Shown: positions 52,577-60,129, counted from the stretch's first letter. The stretch: DNA of 64,000 nt from Halalkaliarchaeum sp. AArc-CO (GCF_024972735.1 NZ_CP087723.1:2914001-2978000), one strand, 5' to 3'. The notes: generated by a model from the letters alone, not told the origin. Made by a program: numbers and translations.

Positions 52577-54064
52577 TCACTCGTAGGTCATTTTCGGGAA
52601 TACTGCCATCAGGAACAGGAGTATTGCAACGAAAGAAAGCGAACCACCGAGCCAGTCAGCAAGTCTCGGCAGGAACAGGTCAGCCACTGGATATGCTACT
52701 CCCCACCAGAGGACGAGTAAGACAACCGCTACGCTTGCAACGACCCCTCGCTTCAGACGAGAATGGTCTGCAAGCGGCACGAATGTTCTTGTCCCATTCC
52801 GAAGGTCGCGGCCGAGAAGCCATGTTAGCCCTACCCCAGCGATTCCGAGAACGCCTGCCCCTATTCGACCGGCAGTTTCTACCCGGGAATATGTACGAGC
52901 GAGGGAGATTGTCCCGAGTCCGCGACTCTCGGCCCATTCTGTGAGTATGGCAGCGATCAACCGGAGGCTCCGGTTACTGTTGGTGAGAATCACGATCCCG
53001 TCGCCGGTCTCCGGGATGCTGTGATACCAGGTCCACGTACCGGTTCCCTGCCCTCCATGTGAGACTGCTCGATGCCCATCTGGAAGGGTCTCGACGAGGT
53101 GACCAAGCCCATACCCATCTGAGCCGTATCCGTAAAACCCGGTCGTCTCCACTTCCTTCGAGTGCAGTTCCGCAACACGCTCGGAACTCAACACCTCTCT
53201 ACCGGCCTCTCGTCCGTCGGCTGCTGGCATCCCTGCTGCAACAATGGTAGCGATGTCTTCCACGGTCGCATACAGCATCCCGTGGGCCAGCGGTGCTTCA
53301 CGATACGGCTCGACTGCTTCACCGGCCCGCTCGTGGCTGGTCGCAAGCCCCGATTGCAGGGCTTCATCCAGATCGAACGTCGCTGTGTCCATTCCAAGCG
53401 GCTCGAACACGGTGGCTTCCATGTACTGTGCGTAGTCTTGTCCGGTAACCTCCTCGACGAGCAGTTCGAGTAACACATAGCCGGGATTCGAATATCGGAA
53501 TGTCGTTCCGGGAGGGTCTTCCGGTCGTGCTGGTGGCGCACCTGCGTTCCCGCGGACAGCTTCCTCTAAGGAGGGAATCGACGACTCGGGTGGATAGTTC
53601 GTGTATATTCCCTCTGGAAGACCTGCAGTATGACTGAGGAGCCGTCGGACGGTCACCTCGTCCCACGCATCCGAATCGGGGAGTTTTGCAGTCGGGATAT
53701 ACTCGCTGACCGGGGTATCAAGATCAACCTCGTCTCGCTCGACAAGGACCATTACACCCCACGCAGTGATCGATTTCGTGATCGACTGTGGTCGGCAGAG
53801 CGTGTCCGGCGTCATCGGGCAGTTCGTCTCCCGATCAGCGTCGCCGTATGCATTAGCCCACGATACTTCACCATCGGTGATGACGGCAACGGCCGCACCG
53901 GGAACATCGTATCGGTTGAGCAGTGTCGGGACGCGGTCATCCAGAACGGATGCAAGGTCTTTGTCGTCACCAGCACTTCGCTCCGAGAGAACAGAAATAC
54001 CAGCAAAACCCGTGACCGCGGCGATAGAAGACCGACGGAGATAGTCGCGGCGTGAGTACTCCAT
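52577..54064 (-). CDS. Serine hydrolase, class C beta-lactamase/DD-peptidase fold, membrane-anchored
   Basis: The 495-residue protein begins MEYSRRDYLRRSSIAAVTGF, a twin-arginine-like signal, so it is probably exported folded. The beta-lactamase domain (about residues 35-370) has the nucleophile motif QSITKSITAWG (Ser-x-x-Lys), YSNPGYVLLELL (Tyr-x-Asn), and AVSHGGQGTGTW in place of the KTG-like motif. The C-terminal 120 residues contain three or four membrane helices (ETAGRIGAGVLGIAGVGLTW, VASVAVVLLVLWWGVAYPVA, FVAILLFLMAVFP). Archaea lack murein, so the substrate is more likely a peptide or ester. It lies inside the large transposon. Confidence 0.88.
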   Translation of the reverse strand: MEYSRRDYLRRSSIAAVTGFAGISVLSERSAGDDKDLASVLDDRVPTLLNRYDVPGAAVAVITDGEVSWANAYGDADRETNCPMTPDTLCRPQSITKSITAWGVMVLVERDEVDLDTPVSEYIPTAKLPDSDAWDEVTVRRLLSHTAGLPEGIYTNYPPESSIPSLEEAVRGNAGAPPARPEDPPGTTFRYSNPGYVLLELLVEEVTGQDYAQYMEATVFEPLGMDTATFDLDEALQSGLATSHERAGEAVEPYREAPLAHGMLYATVEDIATIVAAGMPAADGREAGREVLSSERVAELHSKEVETTGFYGYGSDGYGLGHLVETLPDGHRAVSHGGQGTGTWTWYHSIPETGDGIVILTNSNRSLRLIAAILTEWAESRGLGTISLARTYSRVETAGRIGAGVLGIAGVGLTWLLGRDLRNGTRTFVPLADHSRLKRGVVASVAVVLLVLWWGVAYPVADLFLPRLADWLGGSLSFVAILLFLMAVFPKMTYE

Positions 54065-54212
54065 GTAGTTCGATTGGCATGAGAGAGAATAATTCTATTT
54101 TGGATTCCCAGACTGTCGGAATGCTGCATACGCGCCTTGTATCCATCACGGCGTATTCTGAACGAAAAGCAGCGCGAGTTCCCCGCCCCACCGTGGGCGG
54201 GGGTGAAGCGCG

Positions 54213-54620
54213 TCACTCCGCCGCGTGTTCCGTCTCTTCGATATACCGTTCAACCACTTCCTCAGACATCGCTCCCGTCGTCCCAACGTAGTATCCGACT
54301 TTCCAGAATCCGCCACCCCAGAAATACGACTCTCGAATCTCGGGGTACCGTTCCAGCAAGTGCTTGCCAGAGTACGACTTGAATTGCCGAGCGATGTTCG
54401 CAGGGCTGTACTTCGGGTCTGTTTGCACGAACAGGTGAACGTGGTCGTCTGCAATCTCCAAGGCGAGAATCTTGTGACCGAAGTGGTCAGCAGTCTCACC
54501 AAACAACTCCCGCACATCGTCTTCAACTACGTTGAGAACCGGATGGCGGTACTTTGGACACCACACGAAGTGATACTTACAGGAACTAACCGAATGTGCA
54601 TGACTACGGTATTCTTCCAT
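54213..54620 (-). CDS. tnpA: IS200/IS605 HUH transposase TnpA
   Basis: This Y1 transposase moves the element as single-stranded DNA. The 135-residue protein has SSCKYHFVWCPKYRHPVLNV, the HUH metal motif in ALEIADDHVHLFVQTDPKYS, a GGGFWKVGYYVGTTG stretch, and the nucleophile Tyr helix EEVVERYIEETEH near the end. Length and motifs are complete, so it may be active. It diverges from tnpB with only a few dozen bases between them. Confidence 0.95.
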   Translation of the reverse strand: MEEYRSHAHSVSSCKYHFVWCPKYRHPVLNVVEDDVRELFGETADHFGHKILALEIADDHVHLFVQTDPKYSPANIARQFKSYSGKHLLERYPEIRESYFWGGGFWKVGYYVGTTGAMSEEVVERYIEETEHAAE

Positions 54621-54664
54621 CTTGAATCCCTATATTTATGACAGTCTGGAACGAGTGTCAAAGC

Positions 54665-55969
54665 ATGGGTGAAGAAGCCACAAAGACGATTCAGACGCGC
54701 CTTCACATCGCGTCTGGTGAGCGGTCGTGGCTTCACGACGCCCGCCTTGCATCACGCGAGATATTCAACGACACCATCAGCCTCACACAACAGGGCCACA
54801 CGCGCACTGAGATACAGAACGAGGTTGACCGCGACGACTTCTTGCGGAACAACAAGTGCGCGGTCGTCGGCAAAGCCCTCCAAACGTGGGACTCATACCA
54901 GTCACTCCTTAACTGGTGGGAAGAACAGGATGATCCTGATGGAGGCAAGCCAACGCCTCCGAGTACGGACAAATCTGGTGCGTATCCGGTCGTGATGGCA
55001 CACACGGAAGGCTACCGCCTCACCGTAGATGAAGACACGAACCGCGTCCAGTTCCGCATCAGCCCGAAACCCTACAAGAAGGTGAAAGGACACCTACGCG
55101 GCGGCCCAGATGCGATGGACGAACTTCGAGACGCTATCACGTCGGATGAAGTGGATGTTGGGCAGGCCGAACTCCTGTACCGCGATGGCGTGTACTACCT
55201 ACACGTCACGGTCACACGCGAGTTCGACGTGCCCGACCCCGACACCAGCGACACGCTTGTTGGCGTGGACATCAACGAGCGCAATATCGCTCTCACCGCC
55301 CTCGACCGCGACACGATGCGGACGAAGGGCACGCTCGTCCTCGACTACGGACGAGTCAAGCAGGAACGCCAACGCTACCACACCATCACGAAACGCTGTC
55401 AGGAACACGGTAAGACGAGCATCCACCGGAAACTCGGTGACAAGGAGGAGCGGTTCACCGAGTGGGTGTTGCATCGGCTTTCCCGTGCTGTCGTGGAGTT
55501 CGCAGAGCAATTCTCGACTCCGGTTATCGTGTTCGAGGATATGAGCGGCATCCGCGACGAAATCAAGTACGGGACGTATATGAACCGCCGGTTGCACAAA
55601 CTGCCGTTCCACAAGTTCGAGAAGTTTGTCTCGTACAAGGCGACGTGGCAAGAGATTCCCACGGACACAGTGGACGCTTATTACAATTCGCAGACGTGTT
55701 CGTGCTGTGGTGAGCGTGGCAGTCGGCAGGGACGGCGGTTCCGATGTGCGAACGACGAGTGTGATGTGACACAAGACCACGCCGACCGGAATGCGTCTGT
55801 GAACATTGCATGGCGCGAGAAGGCGAAATTCGACGGTAACACGACGAATTACCGGACTCACAAAACCCAGCCACAGGTTCGGTTGGTGCGTCTGTCCGGG
55901 TCGGGACGCGTAAGCCGCCCACCCTCATCCCGCTCGCTTGCCGAGCAGGGAGTGCTACTGCACGGCTGA
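54665..55969 (+). CDS. tnpB: TnpB RNA-guided nuclease of an IS605-type element
   Basis: TnpB proteins are RNA-guided DNA endonucleases ancestral to Cas12. The 434-residue protein has RuvC residues in LVGVDINERNIALTAL (Asp), VIVFEDMSGIRDEI (Glu) and QDHADRNASVNIAW (Asp), and a zinc finger CSCCGERGSRQG with CANDECD. All catalytic residues are present. ATG 54665 (MGEEATKTIQ) is preferred over ATG 54638 because TATATTTA (54631-54638) overlaps the earlier ATG and lies about 30 bases before the later one. The guide (omega) RNA is expected to overlap its 3' end. Confidence 0.93.
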   Translation: MGEEATKTIQTRLHIASGERSWLHDARLASREIFNDTISLTQQGHTRTEIQNEVDRDDFLRNNKCAVVGKALQTWDSYQSLLNWWEEQDDPDGGKPTPPSTDKSGAYPVVMAHTEGYRLTVDEDTNRVQFRISPKPYKKVKGHLRGGPDAMDELRDAITSDEVDVGQAELLYRDGVYYLHVTVTREFDVPDPDTSDTLVGVDINERNIALTALDRDTMRTKGTLVLDYGRVKQERQRYHTITKRCQEHGKTSIHRKLGDKEERFTEWVLHRLSRAVVEFAEQFSTPVIVFEDMSGIRDEIKYGTYMNRRLHKLPFHKFEKFVSYKATWQEIPTDTVDAYYNSQTCSCCGERGSRQGRRFRCANDECDVTQDHADRNASVNIAWREKAKFDGNTTNYRTHKTQPQVRLVRLSGSGRVSRPPSSRSLAEQGVLLHG

Positions 55970-56010
55970 GGGAACTACAAAAGCCTCGGGCCACCGCGCC
56001 CGAGGTTGTT
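55860..56010 (+). ncRNA. Probable TnpB omega RNA region (right end of IS605 element)
   Basis: In characterised TnpB elements the guide RNA comes from the end of tnpB and the right end of the element, with the guide lying just beyond the boundary. Here the tnpB tail and the hairpin at 55984-56005 occupy that position. Boundaries are approximate and no promoter is pinpointed; the call rests on family knowledge. Confidence 0.35.
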
Positions 56011-56040
56011 TACGTTGGTGGCCAATAGAGATGTAGCTGA

Positions 56041-56112
56041 GAAGCGCGGGATGGCTGAAAATGAGACCGGTGTTGAAGGCACCGACCTCGCGCTTCGTGG
56101 AGCACACGAAGC
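56041..56112 (+). promoter_or_regulatory. Leader with mutually exclusive hairpins
   Basis: GAAGCGCG (56041-56048) pairs perfectly with CGCGCTTC (56089-56096), enclosing an inner stem CGGTG/CACCG (56068-56072 with 56080-56084). GCTTCGTG (56092-56099) pairs perfectly with CACGAAGC (56105-56112), ending one base before ATG 56113. The two outer stems share bases 56092-56096 and cannot form together, as in attenuators and riboswitches. Folding and function are untested. Confidence 0.4.
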
Positions 56113-56445
56113 ATGAAGAACTCAACCCTAAAACCAGATGAAGACATCGGACTGAAGCTGTCAGACGATATGAAGCAGCGGGATAACCTGCTGCTGTACC
56201 ATGACAGTGAACCGCACTGCAGGGAGCCGCTTGAAGCCAACGCGAAGACACAACTGGAGAAGTTAGAACACTCCTGCGAGAGGATTACTGATGATTACCG
56301 GGACGGTTGTGGGAATGAACGACCTGATCCGCCAGCAGCACATGGGTGGCGTCGTTTACACCTCTCTCGACGCGCCGAGGAACGCACCCGATACTCGCTG
56401 ACCTTTAAACGTGATCAGGTCACAAAACTGGCTCACCATGATTGA
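56113..56445 (+). CDS. Hypothetical protein upstream of the RAMP operon
   Basis: The 110-residue frame begins MKNSTLKPDEDIGLKLSDDM. Its first 60 residues have protein-like helix periodicity (EANAKTQLEKLEHSCERITD). The rest is Arg/His-rich (AAHGWRRLHLSRRAEERTRY) and looks less coding, so the gene may be truncated or frameshifted near 56310. It overlaps the first RAMP gene by eight bases. No family is recognised. Confidence 0.35.
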   Translation: MKNSTLKPDEDIGLKLSDDMKQRDNLLLYHDSEPHCREPLEANAKTQLEKLEHSCERITDDYRDGCGNERPDPPAAHGWRRLHLSRRAEERTRYSLTFKRDQVTKLAHHD

Positions 56446-57301
56446 AGACATCGACCACGACGTATTCGTGCGGATTCAGACTGACCTGCTGGTGGTCGGT
56501 GACAGCATCATGACCGACAGACACCACGCCTCGAACGGCAACTACGAGGACGACGATCCGCAGAACCAAATCGGCGGCATCATCCCCGCCTTTCCACTCT
56601 CGGGCTGGCTCCGCCACGGAATGGAGCGCGTCGTCTCCGAGAACGACGGTACTGCCTGCCATCCCGGCGAGGCCAACGCGAATTTCATGAAGGAAGATGT
56701 CTACGAGCGCGACCTCGATGACGGCTACCACGAGAAGGGCGCGTGCGTCGATGACCCGAAAGAAGACCACGGCTGCGTGGTTTTCGACCTCTTCGGCGGC
56801 TTCGGCAACCAGCCGGGAAAGGTGATGCGTCGCCCGATCAAGTTCAACCCCGTCCGCTCCAGCGTGGACTACACGCGCGGACAGGCCGAAGGCCACTACC
56901 GCCGGCTCAACCGGAACATCGTCTCCCGCAATCGGGAGGACAACCGCGAACCGCTGCGGAACGCCGAAGTGGACGCCGTCGCCAATCTTGACGGTTGCTG
57001 GCACCTCTCCTTCCGGGAGACGAAGCCCGAGTTCATCGGCCTGCTCGCCGAGGGGATCGACTTCCTCGATGGGCACAAGACGGACTTCATGCACCAGCTC
57101 GGTGGCGCGCGGAACTTCGGCGCGGGGATCGTCGATTGCCACCTCATCAATCCGCTCTACGAGGAACGCGAACTGAAGCGCGTCTTCGACCGCGGGAAGG
57201 GCAACACGAACAAGATGGACGAGAAAGACGACCAGTGGGCCGAAGAGTATCGCCCGGCATTCGTGGAGGCGCTGGAAGAGCGCATCGAGGAGGGGCCGTA
57301 G
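56438..57301 (+). CDS. RAMP-superfamily Cas7-like protein (Csm3/Csf2-like)
   Basis: The 287-residue protein has a RAMP layout: a first ferredoxin-like strand VFVRIQTDLLVVGDSIM, then IPAFPLSGWLRHGMERVV, which matches the conserved helix of Csm3/Cmr4/Csf2 backbone proteins. It also has HGCVVFDLFGGFGNQPGKVM (the Cys...LFG element) and a late glycine-rich loop QLGGARNFGAGIVDCHLI. Cas7-type proteins coat guide RNA in effector complexes. ATG 56438 has CCTTTAAAC about 30 bases upstream, fitting leaderless transcription. It heads a tightly packed three-gene operon. No CRISPR array is nearby, so the bound RNA, if any, is unknown. Confidence 0.78.
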   Translation: MIEDIDHDVFVRIQTDLLVVGDSIMTDRHHASNGNYEDDDPQNQIGGIIPAFPLSGWLRHGMERVVSENDGTACHPGEANANFMKEDVYERDLDDGYHEKGACVDDPKEDHGCVVFDLFGGFGNQPGKVMRRPIKFNPVRSSVDYTRGQAEGHYRRLNRNIVSRNREDNREPLRNAEVDAVANLDGCWHLSFRETKPEFIGLLAEGIDFLDGHKTDFMHQLGGARNFGAGIVDCHLINPLYEERELKRVFDRGKGNTNKMDEKDDQWAEEYRPAFVEALEERIEEGP

Positions 57302-58084
57302 ATGCCCGAGAACGTCACCCTCAGCGACTTCCAGGGCGACGGCGGCCAAGACGTGATGGTCGCAGCCTACCGCCACGACGCCCACAAGCTGAACGGCGAG
57401 ACGCACAACTACGCGCCGGACACCTTCCACGGCGTCCCCGTCAACCAGACCGTCCCGCACGGCGCGGACGGCGACGCGTCGGCGCTCTCACGGCCTAACG
57501 GGAAGCCCGAACAGACGGTAGACAACCACGAAACGCACTACCGGCTCTCGCTGCTGACGGGCGACTCTCACTACGACCCCGAGGAGTTCTCACGCCCGCG
57601 CCTCTCTGAGGCCATCAACGACCTGCTGACGGGCTCCGACCCCGAGGCGATGCATCGGGCATGGCTCACGTCGGACGTAGCGAGCGGGTTCAACGAGAGT
57701 ATCTACTACCCGTACACGAGCTTGAAGTACCACACGCTGCTCGTAGCGTCGCTCTTGGACAACTACCGCGCCGGTCACGAGTTCCCCGATCTCCTCCTGG
57801 TCGTGGACGATGCCGAGGAGATCGTGCCCCACCGGACGGTCTACGCGGGCGACCGCTTCGCGCTTCGAATCGACGAGGACGCGGACGCGCAACCGTGGGC
57901 GCGCTTTGGAAGCCGCCCGTGGCAGTCGTGGGCGTCGGCGTGGAAGCGCCTCACCGCGCACCCGCTCGACGTTAATCACGACAAGCACGACATGGTTCTC
58001 GATGCGAACCTCCGTCGGATCTGGAGTTGGAGTACCGCACTCCAGTACATCGAGGATCTCGAAACCCGGAGGGAGAACGCATGA
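57302..58084 (+). CDS. Unrecognised protein between two RAMP genes
   Basis: The 260-residue protein starts directly after the stop of the Cas7-like gene and overlaps the next gene by four bases, so it is surely cotranscribed. Visible segments are FQGDGGQDVMVAAYRHDAHK, FHGVPVNQTVPHGADGD, a helical RPRLSEAINDLLTGSDPEAM and HTLLVASLLDNYRAGHEFPD, a strand DLLLVVDDAEEIVPHR, and WARFGSRPWQSWASAWKRLT near the end. In CRISPR effectors this place is held by a large or small subunit (Cas8, Csf1 or Cas11 types). I see no zinc finger, HD or HEPN motif to decide. Function unknown. Confidence 0.7.
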   Translation: MPENVTLSDFQGDGGQDVMVAAYRHDAHKLNGETHNYAPDTFHGVPVNQTVPHGADGDASALSRPNGKPEQTVDNHETHYRLSLLTGDSHYDPEEFSRPRLSEAINDLLTGSDPEAMHRAWLTSDVASGFNESIYYPYTSLKYHTLLVASLLDNYRAGHEFPDLLLVVDDAEEIVPHRTVYAGDRFALRIDEDADAQPWARFGSRPWQSWASAWKRLTAHPLDVNHDKHDMVLDANLRRIWSWSTALQYIEDLETRRENA

Positions 58085-59016
58085 CCCGCATCCAGCAGGT
58101 TCATTGGGAACTCGACATGGACTACCTCGGGCATCCGTACTACGTCTCGGGGAACGCGATTTACCACGCGCTCGGGATGCAACTGGAGCACGATGTCCAC
58201 CAGCACATCAACGCCAGCCACGGGATGTTCGTGCCGGGGCAGTTCGGGACGTTCCCCGAGGAACACTCGCAGAGCGGGATTCGCCCGTACATGGGGTCGT
58301 CGCTCCCCGACGTGGAGAGATACGACGACCTGTTCCTCTTCCGGCACCCAGACCATCCGTGGCTGCTCGATACCCGACCCCGCGACGGGCTGAACGCCCA
58401 CGACATCCGATTCCAGAGCGGGATGCCCGCGCTGGCTCACGAGACGATCATGGGCCGGCCCGACGACGCTCGGAAACAGCAGCAGACCACGCGTTGGTAC
58501 GTGAACGCCTACTTGCACGCCGATGACCCGGACGTTCTGCCCCTCGGCGAGGACGTGCTTGACGGCCTCCAGTTCGGAGGCAAACGGAACTACGGCTACG
58601 GGACGACCACGCTGAAAGACACGCAGGTCGTTGACCTGGAGGCAGTGGACTACTCGCGTCTCGAAGACGGCGAGGCGTTCATCCTCGAACTCGTGACGCC
58701 GTTCGTCCTCCGGTCGGAGTACCCCAAGGCGAACAACGTGGACGTGCCGTGGTGGTGGAGCGTAGACGACGAAGCGCAGCTGCGCCACCGCCTGGAGAAG
58801 GTCATCGAGGGCGGCGACGTATACGAGTTGGAGACCGTCGATCACGGCGTGGTCGTTGGCTACGATGGCGACCGTCCGGTGGAGACCGCGATGTCCGGAC
58901 TCACCCGCGTCGGGAACCACTCGAAGTACGGCTTCGGAGAGCTTCGAGTGAAGCCCGTCACTCCAGATGAAACGAACGTCAAGAAACAGATAGAAAAGCC
59001 GAAGTCGGAGCACTGA
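58081..59016 (+). CDS. RAMP-superfamily Cas5/Cas6-like protein
   Basis: The 311-residue protein begins MTRIQQVHWELDMDYLGHPY, a ferredoxin-like first strand. YVSGNAIYHALGMQLEHDVH follows with the helix and His positions seen in Cas6/Csf5- and Cas5-type RAMPs. Two Gly-rich loops are evident: QFGGKRNYGYGTTTLKDTQV near residue 175, and the C-terminal GNHSKYGFGELRVKPV, the hallmark RAMP loop. The many His residues near the N-terminus could support RNA cleavage as in Cas6, but this is inference. The start overlaps the previous stop by four bases. It is the last gene before the right transposon end. Confidence 0.75.
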   Translation: MTRIQQVHWELDMDYLGHPYYVSGNAIYHALGMQLEHDVHQHINASHGMFVPGQFGTFPEEHSQSGIRPYMGSSLPDVERYDDLFLFRHPDHPWLLDTRPRDGLNAHDIRFQSGMPALAHETIMGRPDDARKQQQTTRWYVNAYLHADDPDVLPLGEDVLDGLQFGGKRNYGYGTTTLKDTQVVDLEAVDYSRLEDGEAFILELVTPFVLRSEYPKANNVDVPWWWSVDDEAQLRHRLEKVIEGGDVYELETVDHGVVVGYDGDRPVETAMSGLTRVGNHSKYGFGELRVKPVTPDETNVKKQIEKPKSEH

Positions 59017-59080
59017 CAAACGAATAATGACTGGCAAGGATTCCGCAGTGTCCAGGTCGGTCAGACTGAATAAAGTAGAT

Positions 59081-59097
59081 CACATTGCCAACAACTG
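59081..59097 (-). repeat. Right terminal inverted repeat of the large transposon
   Basis: Reverse complement of the 49495-49511 end, preceded inward by TGAATAA at 59067-59073. ATAA follows at 59098-59101 and matches the bases before the left end. Confidence 0.9.
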
Positions 59098-59125
59098 ATA
59101 AAGCCGGAAATACGACCACCACACC

Positions 59126-59455
59126 ATGTCCCTCGACAGATACGAACCCGCGCTCGACGACCTCGATCCCGAGGAGGGCGAGGTCGAGACCGCCGAACTC
59201 GTCGTCACTGACGACGTGCTCGTGAAGGCGTTCGCGCTGGGTCCCGGCGCGGAACTCGATCCCCACGAGCACGCAGACAGCACCAACGTCTTCCACGTTC
59301 TGTCGGGCACCGTCACCGTGCTCCAGGGCGACGAGACCGAGACGGTCGCGGCCCCCGGCGTCGTCCTCCACGAACGCGGCGTCGATCACGGCGCGCGAAA
59401 CGACACCGACGAGACCGTGGTGTTCACGGCGAGCCTCTGTCCGCTGCCGTCCTAG
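59126..59455 (+). CDS. Cupin-domain protein
   Basis: The 109-residue single cupin has ALGPGAELDPHEHADSTNVF (metal-ligand HEH motif) and VFHVLSGTVTVLQGDETETV, then VVLHERGVDHGARNDTDETV. The metal-binding His residues of both cupin motifs are present, but the substrate is unknown. Its TATA box coincides with the transposon target site: bases 59098-59104 (ATAAAGC) lie 28 bases before ATG 59126, so the insertion replaced everything upstream of the box. Confidence 0.88.
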   Translation: MSLDRYEPALDDLDPEEGEVETAELVVTDDVLVKAFALGPGAELDPHEHADSTNVFHVLSGTVTVLQGDETETVAAPGVVLHERGVDHGARNDTDETVVFTASLCPLPS

Positions 59456-59541
59456 CGGAGGACCGCCGTTTCGCACCGTCAGGAACCCGTTGACTCCGAC
59501 GGAGGAGAACCCCTTTAAGAGCCCCGACCGTCCGAATACGC

Positions 59542-60129
59542 ATGAGCGAGCGACGCGGTGCCGTCTCCCGGGAGACAGCCGAGACCGACGTGGAGGTGAC
59601 GCTCGTCGTCGACGGCGACGGCGAAAGCGAGATCGACACCGGCGTGAGCTTCTTCGATCACATGCTCGCGTCGTTTTCGAAACACGGGCTGTTCGACCTG
59701 ACGGTCCGGTGTGACGGCGACCTCGAGATCGACGACCACCACACCGTCGAGGACGTCGCCATCGCGCTCGGCGAGGCGTTCGAGGAGGCGCTGGGCGACA
59801 AGCGCGGCATCGTCCGGTACGCCGACCGGCGGGTCCCGCTGGACGAGGCCGTCTCGAGCGTCGTCGTCGACGTCTCGGGTCGCCCGCGGTGGTACTTCGA
59901 GGGCGAGTTCTCACAGGAACAGGTCGGCGGGTTCACGAGCGACATGGCCCGCCACTTCGGCGAGTCGCTGGCGATGAACGCCGGCCTCACTCTCCACGCC
60001 GGCGTCGACGGCGAGAACGCCCACCACGAGATCGAGGCGCTATTCAAGTGCCTCGCCCGGGCGCTCGACGACGCCACCCGGATCGACGAGCGGCGGAGCG
60101 ACACGCCGAGCACGAAAGGAGAGCTGTAA
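59542..60129 (+). CDS. hisB: Imidazoleglycerol-phosphate dehydratase
   Basis: HisB dehydrates IGP in histidine synthesis. The 195-residue single-domain enzyme has [60 protein letters not shown] (DHHxxED metal motif) and the second such motif near the end, [20 protein letters not shown] (HHxxE). Its stop lies within the remnant antitoxin frame. A TTTAAGA box about 28 bases upstream supports ATG 59542. Confidence 0.96.
   Translation: MSERRGAVSRETAETDVEVTLVVDGDGESEIDTGVSFFDHMLASFSKHGLFDLTVRCDGDLEIDDHHTVEDVAIALGEAFEEALGDKRGIVRYADRRVPLDEAVSSVVVDVSGRPRWYFEGEFSQEQVGGFTSDMARHFGESLAMNAGLTLHAGVDGENAHHEIEALFKCLARALDDATRIDERRSDTPSTKGEL

Larger units (their letters stand above)
54181..56005. mobile_element. 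IS200/IS605-family element with tnpA and tnpB
   Basis: Divergent tnpA and tnpB lie between two subterminal hairpins with the same loop type. The left one is CCCCGCCC-CACCGT-GGGCGGGG at 54181-54202; the right one is CCTCGGGC-CACCGC-GCCCGAGG at 55984-56005. Such imperfect palindromes are the end structures read by HUH transposases. Exact cleavage points lie a few bases outside and are not determined. The element is nested in the large transposon. Confidence 0.82.
49495..59097. mobile_element. Putative 9.6 kb transposon with terminal inverted repeats and cargo
   Basis: The left end CAGTTGTTGGCAATGTG (49495-49511) is the exact reverse complement of the right end at 59081-59097. At matching distances further in, TTATTCA (left) and TGAATAA (right) extend the similarity to about 25 of 31 bases by my count. 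ATAA directly flanks each end (49491-49494 and 59098-59101). The transposase reads toward the left end and stops 44 bases from its terminal repeat. No copy of the end is found just right of the transposase, so the right end is the distant one. Cargo: CPBP protease, serine hydrolase, IS200/605 element, hypothetical gene, RAMP operon. A smaller IS with one displaced end is the alternative. Confidence 0.7.

Noticed and set aside
56006-59080. A CRISPR array accompanying the RAMP genes
   Set aside because: I scanned the spaces around and between the genes and found no regularly spaced repeats. The genes leave little non-coding room.
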